Assembly (NCBI GenBank): GCA_019313105.1
Contig: JAFDBW010000152.1
Location: 1-6,967 of the forward strand
Origin: Deltaproteobacteria bacterium
GTDB lineage: Bacteria > Desulfobacterota > Desulfuromonadia > Desulfuromonadales > BM103
Direction of reading: 5' to 3'
Length of the DNA stretch: 6,967 bases
This document shows, in pieces, positions 1-4,601 of this stretch. A program made the position numbers and the translations under genes. Positions within the stretch are counted from its first letter, which is position 1. Each line of letters begins with the position of its first letter. The notes beneath the pieces are model-generated. The model did no database searches and had not been told where the DNA came from. It saw nothing but the letters and a program-made list of their open reading frames with translations.

Positions 1-288
1 CAGATCGAGTCGGAGAACGTGCAGACCTATCTCGCAATTACCGATAACGAGATTGTCTATGATCATCGAGAAATCTCCGAGGTGTGCTTCTGGACGCACG
101 ATCAGATTGATCAGCTTTTGGGGCAGGAGATCTTTACCCCGAATTTCGAGGAAGAGTGGCAAATGTTCAAGACTTTTGCCCGTCGTTACCAATCGGCTGA
201 CCCTGACCGGACCGCTTTCTGCACCGGAACGTCTTTTCCTGATTTATGGCAGGAAATGTATGCAGCCAATTGCCCCGATTCCGGGTAA
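1..288 (+). CDS. Nudix-type hydrolase, C-terminal part (5' end outside window)
   Basis: The frame is open from base 1 and ends at TAA 286-288, giving about 95 C-terminal residues. A GTG at 19 lies inside this frame, but the open frame continues upstream to the window edge, so it is unlikely to be the true start. The visible part has the look of the C-terminal half of YfcD/IPP-isomerase-like Nudix hydrolases: an SENVQTYLA strand, an EISEVCFWTHDQIDQLL segment (the usual 'E-V-x-x-x-x-F-W/L-x-x-x-E-I' region after the Nudix box), then FTPNFEEEW. The Nudix box itself (GX5EX7REUXEEXGU), which carries the metal-binding glutamates, would be upstream and cannot be seen. Family members hydrolyse nucleoside diphosphates linked to another moiety; the substrate here cannot be predicted. 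About 155 nt and separate promoter candidates divide it from glnB, so a functional link is not evident. Confidence 0.6.
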   Translation, partial: QIESENVQTYLAITDNEIVYDHREISEVCFWTHDQIDQLLGQEIFTPNFEEEWQMFKTFARRYQSADPDRTAFCTGTSFPDLWQEMYAANCPDSG

Positions 289-413
289 TGCGTAAAAGCT
301 GGGCAGATTGTGTTTGGGGTGCATTGTTTATGAGCAACTATTCCATCTCCTGTTGCAGTCGTGCATAGATGATCACCTGCTACTATATGTAAAAACTAAG
401 TAATATCAGTGTA

Positions 414-442
414 TTGACACGGTTTGTCTACCTGTCTTGAAT
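414..442 (+). promoter_or_regulatory. Candidate sigma70-type promoter upstream of glnB
   Basis: A perfect -35 hexamer TTGACA (414-419) is followed after exactly 17 nt by TTGAAT (437-442), which matches 4 of 6 positions of TATAAT. Transcription would begin near 449, leaving a leader of about 87 nt before glnB. It lies immediately upstream of, and partly under, the sigma54 candidate at 444-460. That resembles the glnAp1/glnAp2 arrangement known in enteric bacteria. This is a sequence match only. Confidence 0.45.
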
Positions 443-443
443 T

Positions 444-460
444 TAGGCAAGCTATTTGCT
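444..460 (+). promoter_or_regulatory. Candidate sigma54 (RpoN) -24/-12 promoter of glnB-glnA
   Basis: TAGGCAAGCTATTTGCT fits the consensus TGGCAC-N5-TTGCW with two mismatches. The invariant GG (446-447) and GC (458-459) are exactly 10 nt apart, as RpoN requires. Transcription would begin near 471, about 65 nt before glnB. A sigma54 promoter is expected for a PII/glutamine synthetase operon induced by nitrogen limitation. I did not find a convincing pair of NtrC half-sites between 289 and 413, so the activator is undetermined. Confidence 0.65.
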
Positions 461-520
461 ATTGGTTAATGCTGCACAGTTTCAGAACGTTTTACTCAGC
501 AAGAATTGACATTATTTTCA

Positions 521-526
521 GAGGAG
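521..526 (+). promoter_or_regulatory. glnB ribosome binding site
   Basis: GAGGAG ends 9 nt before ATG 536. It settles the start at 536 rather than the in-frame TTG at 506, which has no comparable site and would add 10 residues not found in PII proteins. Confidence 0.8.
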
Positions 527-535
527 CGACAAGTC

Positions 536-874
536 ATGAGGAAAGTCGAAGCCATCATTAAGCCCTTCAAGCTGGATGAAGTGAAGGAAGCATTGAATGA
601 GATCGGTATCCAGGGGATTACGGTCAGTGAGGTTAAAGGTTTTGGCCGTCAGAAAGGTCACACCGAACTGTACCGTGGTGCAGAGTACGTCGTAGATTTC
701 ATCCCCAAGATAAAAATGGAAATTATCGTAGCGGATGAAATGACTGCAAAAATTGTCGAAGTGATCGGTGAAGCAGCTAAGACCGGCCGCATCGGTGACG
801 GCAAAATTTTTGTCACTCCGGTTGACGAAGTTGTCCGGATTCGTACAGGTGAAACTGGCGACGATGCACTCTAA
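536..874 (+). CDS. glnB: Nitrogen regulatory protein PII
   Basis: This encodes a 112-residue protein, the standard PII length. PII is a cytosolic homotrimer that senses 2-oxoglutarate and ATP/ADP. It signals nitrogen status to targets such as GlnE (the glutamine synthetase adenylyltransferase), the NtrB kinase or AmtB. The start MRKVEAIIKPFKLDEVKEAL is typical. The T-loop runs from about residue 37 to 55 and contains RGAEYVVDF with Tyr51, the uridylylation site used by GlnD. The signature near residues 83-93 (KTGRIGDGKIFV) contributes to nucleotide binding, and the C-terminal half holds a PVDEVVRIRTGE segment. It precedes glnA by 55 nt without a terminator, so the two are probably co-transcribed from the promoters at 414-460. 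GlnB and GlnK paralogues are hard to tell apart by sequence. Linkage to glnA rather than amtB favours the name glnB. Confidence 0.95.
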   Translation: MRKVEAIIKPFKLDEVKEALNEIGIQGITVSEVKGFGRQKGHTELYRGAEYVVDFIPKIKMEIIVADEMTAKIVEVIGEAAKTGRIGDGKIFVTPVDEVVRIRTGETGDDAL

Positions 875-915
875 CGTTTGAATAATAACTCTAGAAAGCA
901 AGATCATTATCTAAA

Positions 916-920
916 AGGAG
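916..920 (+). promoter_or_regulatory. glnA ribosome binding site
   Basis: AGGAG (within AAAAGGAG) ends 9 nt before ATG 930. The alternative in-frame TTG at 924 would leave only 3 nt of spacing, so ATG 930 is chosen. Confidence 0.8.
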
Positions 921-929
921 AAGTTGAAA

Positions 930-2339
930 ATGAGCCCACAAGAAGTCGTCAAGTTTGCCCAGGATAACGATTGCAAGATGGTCGATTACAAGTTCCTTGA
1001 CTTTGTCGGTATCTGGCAACACTTTTCTACGCCGATAGGTGAATTCAGCGAAGACACATTTGAAGAGGGTATCGGTTTCGATGGTTCTTCAATCCGTGGC
1101 TGGCAGCCGATTCACAACTCGGACATGCTGATTATGCCCGATCCCAAGACAGCCCAGATTGACCCTTTTGTAAAAGTCCCGACCCTGAGCCTGATCTGCA
1201 ACATTATTGACCCGATCACCAAGGAAGGTTATACCCGTGATCCCCGTTTCATAGCCCAGAAGGCGGAGGCCTATCTCAGGCAGACCGGCATTGCCGATAC
1301 CGCATATTTTGGCCCTGAGCCGGAATTTTTCATCTTTGATGATGTTCGCTACGATTCGAGTGCCAATGAATCCTTCTATTCGATCGACTCGGCTGAAGGT
1401 ATCTGGAACACCGGACGGGAAGAGTTCCCGAACCTCGGCTACAAGCCCCGTCACAAGGAAGGCTACTTCCCCTGCGCGCCAACTGATTCAATGATTGATC
1501 TGCGCAATGAAATGGTTGAAGCACTACAGAGTGTTGGCATGACTATCGAGGCTGTTCATCATGAGGTTGCCACCGGCGGCCAGGCCGAGATCGACATGCG
1601 TTTCGATTCCCTGCTTAAGATGGGTGATACCCTGCAGTGGTTCAAGTACATCATCAAAAACGTTGCCTTCCGTAACGGCAAAACCGTGACCTTTATGCCC
1701 AAACCGATTTTTAACGACAACGGTTCCGGCATGCACTGTCACCAGTCGCTCTGGAAAGACGGTGTGAACCTGTTCGCCGGCGACGGCTACGGTGGCCTCT
1801 CCAAGACCGCCTTGTACTACATCGGTGGGATCATTAAGCACGCCAAGGCTCTCTGCGCCTTCACCAATCCGACCACCATCTCATACAAGCGTCTGGTTCC
1901 CGGTTTCGAAGCTCCGGTCAACCTGGCTTACTCGAATCGTAACCGCTCGGCATCGTTGCGTATTCCGGTCACCGACAACCCGAAGTCGAAGCGTGTCGAG
2001 TACCGTACGCCCGACCCGAGCTGCAATGGCTACCTTGCTTTTGCTGCCCAGATGATGGCTGGTCTCGACGGCATCGAGAACAAGATCGATCCGGGCGAGC
2101 CTCTGGACAAGGACATCTACGGCATGTCGCCAGAAGAGTTGAAAGATATTCCGAATGTTGCTGGTTCTCTCAGCGAAGCACTTGATGCCCTGGAGGCTGA
2201 TCACGATTGGCTGCTCAAGGGTGATGTATTCACTAAGGACGTCATCGATATGTGGCTTTCCTACAAGCGTGAAGCCGAGGTCGATGCCGTGCGCATGCGC
2301 CCGACTCCGACCGAATTTGCTTTGTACTTCGACTGTTAA
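930..2339 (+). CDS. glnA: Glutamine synthetase, type I (adenylylatable)
   Basis: This encodes a 469-residue protein, the length of enteric GlnA. It condenses ammonia and glutamate to glutamine using ATP, in the cytosol, as a dodecamer. The beta-grasp domain holds FDGSSIRGW (50-58). Catalytic-domain motifs in order are GPEPEFFIFD (128-137, first metal-binding glutamates), VHHEVATGGQAEID (209-222), NGSGMHCHQSLW (264-275, ATP/metal histidine), the glutamate flap PGFEAPVN (324-331), NRNRSASLRIP (336-346) and KRVEYRTPDPS (354-364). DKDIYGMSPEEL (393-404) places a tyrosine at 397, matching the adenylylation site of the GSI-beta class, so control by GlnE is likely. All key residues are present and the frame is intact. 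It sits downstream of glnB, whose product normally governs that adenylylation, and a 28-bp palindrome follows 41 nt after the stop. Confidence 0.97.
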   Translation: MSPQEVVKFAQDNDCKMVDYKFLDFVGIWQHFSTPIGEFSEDTFEEGIGFDGSSIRGWQPIHNSDMLIMPDPKTAQIDPFVKVPTLSLICNIIDPITKEGYTRDPRFIAQKAEAYLRQTGIADTAYFGPEPEFFIFDDVRYDSSANESFYSIDSAEGIWNTGREEFPNLGYKPRHKEGYFPCAPTDSMIDLRNEMVEALQSVGMTIEAVHHEVATGGQAEIDMRFDSLLKMGDTLQWFKYIIKNVAFRNGKTVTFMPKPIFNDNGSGMHCHQSLWKDGVNLFAGDGYGGLSKTALYYIGGIIKHAKALCAFTNPTTISYKRLVPGFEAPVNLAYSNRNRSASLRIPVTDNPKSKRVEYRTPDPSCNGYLAFAAQMMAGLDGIENKIDPGEPLDKDIYGMSPEELKDIPNVAGSLSEALDALEADHDWLLKGDVFTKDVIDMWLSYKREAEVDAVRMRPTPTEFALYFDC

Positions 2340-2346
2340 CAACGAA

Positions 2347-2360
2347 GCGCGAGGCGCGAG
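2347..2360 (+). repeat. Two tandem copies of a 7-bp unit after the glnA stop
   Basis: GCGCGAG occurs twice in direct succession (2347-2353 and 2354-2360), 8 nt after the glnA stop. No function is apparent and it may be chance. Confidence 0.4.
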
Positions 2361-2380
2361 AATTCAATAAAGAAACAAGA

Positions 2381-2408
2381 GAAGGGGCAGCCATATGGCT
2401 GCCCCTTC
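2381..2408 (+). terminator. Perfect 28-bp palindrome downstream of glnA, probable 3'-end hairpin
   Basis: Arms GAAGGGGCAGCC (2381-2392) and GGCTGCCCCTTC (2397-2408) pair perfectly over 12 bp around an ATAT loop. On the plus strand no T-run follows (ACAGATCACTG), so it is not a textbook intrinsic terminator for glnA. It could act as a 3' barrier against exonucleases or as a weak terminator. On the minus strand the bases after the stem are T-rich (TCTTGTTTCTTTATT), so it could also stop transcripts reading through from thrC. It belongs with the related elements at 2912 and 4551. Confidence 0.65.
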
Positions 2409-2438
2409 ACAGATCACTGTGACATAGTTACCTATGTC
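2407..2438. repeat. Two adjacent short inverted repeats following the glnA palindrome
   Basis: TCACAG-ATCA-CTGTGA (2407-2422, 6-bp arms) is followed by GACATAG-TTAC-CTATGTC (2421-2438, perfect 7-bp arms). With the 2381-2408 palindrome they form three almost back-to-back stem-loops. They may be RNA structure or operator-like DNA sites; nothing in the sequence decides which. Confidence 0.5.
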
Positions 2439-2869
2439 CTTGACCTCTACATTTGCGTTGCGCTGAGCATAGCTGGCGCGAAGTGGCGGCCACATCAATT
2501 CAGGCCAATCCATTCGACTAATCTTCTTCATATCCCTCGCAGGATTCGAGGCTATTGAGAGTCTCTCCTTCTTTGGAGGATTGTTGCTGTGGTCATGCTT
2601 TTCAGGCTTTTCAATTGTAAGTCACACAGCAAGGGAGGTCTCCATGTAACTTGCCGGCTTCTTAAGCAGTCTCATTTGTTGATGCCCCAGAATCCCGGCA
2701 AAGGAGATGCCCTCAGCAAGGAGCAGGCACTTTTGCATCCTTTCGTTGCCGGACAAAAGTATGGTGTCGGGCTGGACGCGACCCGCTGTTTTGTCTTTTG
2801 GAAAAGCAACTAGACTAACATATTAACCATTTGATGCCTTAAGATTCATAGAAGATCCACGGACCAGCT
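2409..2869. other. Intergenic stretch without a convincing gene, rich in short inverted repeats
   Basis: No recognisable protein, tRNA, rRNA, tmRNA, SRP or RNase P sequence is seen here. Beyond the two hairpins at 2407-2438, small inverted repeats occur at 2460-2479 (GCGC...GCGC with AGC/GCT inside), 2483-2493 (GTGG/CCAC), 2535-2551 (CCTCG/CGAGG), 2565-2578 (CTCC/GGAG), 2629-2654 (GCAAG/CTTGC) and 2697-2711 (GGCA/TGCC). A 74-codon plus-strand ORF runs from GTG 2589 to TAG 2813. A GGAGGA sequence (2575-2580) lies 8 nt upstream of its start. The translation has no family I recognise, no membrane segment and a mixed composition rich in His, Lys and Leu. I regard it as more likely non-coding than coding. 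Confidence 0.5.
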
Positions 2870-2900
2870 AAAAAATAACCCCTGCATCACGTGCAGGGGT
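2870..2900 (-). terminator. Intrinsic terminator, minus strand, distal to thrC
   Basis: A 9-bp perfect stem pairs ACCCCTGCA (2878-2886) with TGCAGGGGT (2892-2900) around a 5-nt loop. Read on the minus strand it is followed by TATTTTTT (2877 down to 2870), a proper U-tract. On the plus strand no T-run follows. It lies about 140 nt beyond the thrC stop and is the best-formed terminator for that transcript. Confidence 0.75.
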
Positions 2901-2911
2901 GTCAGAAATCT

Positions 2912-2948
2912 GAAGGGGCAACCACATGGCTATCCCTTATGGTTTTTT
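2912..2948 (+). repeat. Degenerate second copy of the glnA 28-bp palindrome, followed by a T-run
   Basis: Bases 2912-2939 match 2381-2408 at 23 of 28 positions in the same orientation. They keep GAAGGGGCA, CCA, ATGGCT and CCCTT. The changes spoil two or three pairs in the stem, leaving an imperfect hairpin. A TTTTTT run at 2943-2948 follows on the plus strand, so it could still stop plus-strand readthrough toward thrC. Confidence 0.6.
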
Positions 2949-2983
2949 ACCTTTTGTTATCTCTATCGTTAGTAAAGCGGGTC

Positions 2984-3014
2984 AATAAAACGCGGAGAGA
3001 AACCGGGCTCCGTG
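2984..3014 (-). terminator. Possible thrC-proximal terminator hairpin
   Basis: Read on the minus strand, CACGGAG (3014-3008) and CTCCGCG (2997-2991) form a 5-bp core (CGGAG/CTCCG) extended past one A-C mismatch. TTTTATT (2990-2984) follows. The hairpin begins about 30 nt after the thrC stop. Outer arms TCTCTATC (2960-2967) and GATAGAGA (3029-3036) enclose it, giving a larger possible fold. The short stem makes it weaker than the element at 2870-2900. Confidence 0.45.
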
Positions 3015-3042
3015 CTTTTGTTAGTGATGATAGAGAGTGAGA

Positions 3043-4434
3043 TTATCGCAACGAATGCTTCGATAGAAATTCCTTGATTGTTGACATATCCGCTTTAACG
3101 AGTTCGCAACGTCGATTCCGTTTTTCCAGGCCATCAAGGCTTGCCGGACGGTCCGGGTCCTTGCCAATCGCACGGCTGACAGCGTCAGGAAATTTAGCCG
3201 GGTGGGCGGTTGCAAGGCAGATCACGGGATAATCTCCTCCGGCAAGGTCTTTGCCAGCCTTGACCCCGGTTGCTGTATGCGGGTCGAGGACATAACCTGT
3301 TGCAGTATGGAAATTGCGAATTGTGTCAAGGGTCTGCTCGTTATCAACCGATGCCGAGGTAAAGACCTGATTGATTTCTGCAATCTGCGCTTCGCTGAAG
3401 ACCAGCTTGCCGGTTGTTGCAAAATCCTTCATGGCTGTTGCAAGCAGTGCCGCATCTTCATTGAAGAGGTAGTACAGGTACCGTTCCAAGTTGCTGGCCT
3501 TTTGAATGTCCATCGATGGTGAGAAGGTTGGGTGGACTTCTCCGATGGAATAATCTCCCGCAGTGACAAAACGGGAGAGAATGTTGTTGGCATTCGTCGC
3601 CAAGACCAGCTTTTTTATAGGTAGTCCCATGCGTTTTGCTATGTACCCGGCGAATATGTCACCGAAGTTTCCCGTCGGGACCGAGAAGTAAACCTGGTTG
3701 GCACCGGTCTCTTTGCGGACCTGCCCCCAGGCGTAAAAATAATAGACGACCTGGGCGAGAACCCGTGCCCAGTTGATCGAGTTGACGGCACCGAGAGCGT
3801 ACTTCCTCTTGAAGTCGAGATCACCGAATATGTCTTTGACGATCTGCTGACCATCATCAAAGGTTCCTTTGATCGCCAGGTTGAAGACATTCTCGTCGGT
3901 GACCGTGGTCATCTGTAGTTCCTGCACCGGTGAGACTTTCTTGTGAGGGTGCAGAATAAAAATGTTGATATTGCGTTTACCGCGCACGCCGTAAATGGCG
4001 GCGCTGCCGGTGTCGCCTGAGGTCGCGCCGAGGATGTTCATATGGTCGCCGGATTCTGTCAGCAGAGACTCGAAGATGTTACCGAGAAACTGCAGGGCGA
4101 CATCCTTGAAAGCAAGGGTCGGACCGTGAAACAGCTCCAAGATGTACAGGCCATCCTTGTGTACGAGAGGCGTAATATCCGGGTGGGTAAAGGTTGAATA
4201 TGAGCGGTCGATCATCGATTTAAGATCGGCGGACGGGATATCCTCGATGAAATAGCTCATGACATGGAAGGCCAGTTCAGGGTAGGCCAGTTTGGCCAGG
4301 GCGTCAAGGTCGCCAGGGGTAAGCTGCGGGATCGATTCCGGCAGGAGCAGGCCGCCATCTTCGGCAAGGCCCATCATGACCGCCTGTTTGAAAGGGATGT
4401 TTTTGACCTGCCCGCGTGTACTGAGATATTTCAT
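3043..4434 (-). CDS. thrC: Threonine synthase
   Basis: This encodes a 463-residue cytosolic PLP enzyme that converts O-phosphohomoserine to threonine and phosphate, the last step of threonine synthesis. The length and N-terminus (MKYLSTRGQ) fit the longer, E. coli/yeast-type threonine synthases with a distinct N-terminal domain. The PLP lysine is Lys110 in HGPTLAFKDVALQFLG (103-118). The phosphate-binding SGDTGSAA loop is at 139-146. NSINWAR (218-224) and PTGNFGDIFAGY (253-264) follow, and FSPSMDIQKASNLER marks the C-terminal half. The start is supported by GAGGA at 4442-4446, 7 nt from the ATG. Other threonine-pathway genes (hom, thrB) are not in the window. A terminator upstream and a promoter candidate at 4468-4476 suggest it is transcribed alone. 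No damage is visible. Confidence 0.96.
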   Translation of the reverse strand: MKYLSTRGQVKNIPFKQAVMMGLAEDGGLLLPESIPQLTPGDLDALAKLAYPELAFHVMSYFIEDIPSADLKSMIDRSYSTFTHPDITPLVHKDGLYILELFHGPTLAFKDVALQFLGNIFESLLTESGDHMNILGATSGDTGSAAIYGVRGKRNINIFILHPHKKVSPVQELQMTTVTDENVFNLAIKGTFDDGQQIVKDIFGDLDFKRKYALGAVNSINWARVLAQVVYYFYAWGQVRKETGANQVYFSVPTGNFGDIFAGYIAKRMGLPIKKLVLATNANNILSRFVTAGDYSIGEVHPTFSPSMDIQKASNLERYLYYLFNEDAALLATAMKDFATTGKLVFSEAQIAEINQVFTSASVDNEQTLDTIRNFHTATGYVLDPHTATGVKAGKDLAGGDYPVICLATAHPAKFPDAVSRAIGKDPDRPASLDGLEKRNRRCELVKADMSTIKEFLSKHSLR

Positions 4435-4467
4435 GGTAGGGTCCTCGGTGTTGTTGTTTGGGGCGGC

Positions 4468-4476
4468 ATTCTAGCA
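4468..4476 (-). promoter_or_regulatory. Candidate extended -10 promoter of thrC
   Basis: On the minus strand TGC-TAGAAT (4476 down to 4468) is a TGN-extended -10 box, with TAGAAT matching 5 of 6 consensus positions. The -35 region at 17 nt spacing (TTCCCT) is poor, which extended -10 promoters tolerate. The start would fall near 4461, about 27 nt before the thrC ATG and just upstream of its ribosome binding site. Confidence 0.45.
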
Positions 4477-4503
4477 GGTGTTTAAGGCGCAGGGAAGGGT
4501 AAA

Positions 4504-4527
4504 CGTGGCACGTGGCGCGTGGCGTGG
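4504..4527. repeat. Short tandem repeat of a 7-bp CGTGGCR unit
   Basis: CGTGGCA (4504-4510) is followed by CGTGGCG (4511-4517) and CGTGGCG (4518-4524), then a partial TGG. It lies between the maeB terminator and the thrC promoter candidate. It may be a replication-slippage array; length variation between strains would be expected. Confidence 0.7.
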
Positions 4528-4543
4528 ATCACCCGGCCTCATC

Positions 4544-4577
4544 AAAAAAAGAGGGGCAACCAGTATGATTGCCCCTC
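4544..4577 (-). terminator. Intrinsic terminator of maeB
   Basis: Arms GAGGGGCAA (4551-4559) and TTGCCCCTC (4569-4577) pair over 9 bp. On the minus strand the stem is followed by TTTTTTT (4550 down to 4544). It starts 24 nt after the maeB stop and is a textbook rho-independent terminator. It should separate maeB from thrC, which lies downstream in the same direction. Its stem shares the GGGGCAACCA core with the elements at 2381 and 2912. Confidence 0.9.
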
Positions 4578-4601
4578 GAGAGTTTTAATCTTTTGTGTTT
4601 G

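Noticed and set aside
311..380. GGTGCA (318-323) and GTGCA motifs as NtrC binding sites
   Set aside because: Only half-sites are present; no inverted partner stands at the proper distance, so I do not call an enhancer.
414..427. TTGACACGGTTTGT as a sigma54 promoter
   Set aside because: The -24 and -12 elements would be 2 nt too close. The same bases fit a sigma70 -35 box better, and a correctly spaced sigma54 site lies at 444-460.
506..535. An upstream TTG start for glnB adding 10 residues
   Set aside because: ATG 536 has a GAGGAG site at 9-nt spacing and gives the conserved PII N-terminus; the extension contains the ribosome binding site itself.
2620..2720. Purine-rich stretch (GCAAGGGAGG, GGCAAAGGAG) as a cyclic-di-GMP or other riboswitch
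   Set aside because: The conserved cores of the known classes I can recall are not matched, and no gene with a suitable start follows it in a plausible expression-platform layout.
4506..4520. TGGCAC in the tandem repeat as a sigma54 -24 element
   Set aside because: The bases at the -12 position are GT rather than GC, no TTGC is present, and on that strand no gene follows.
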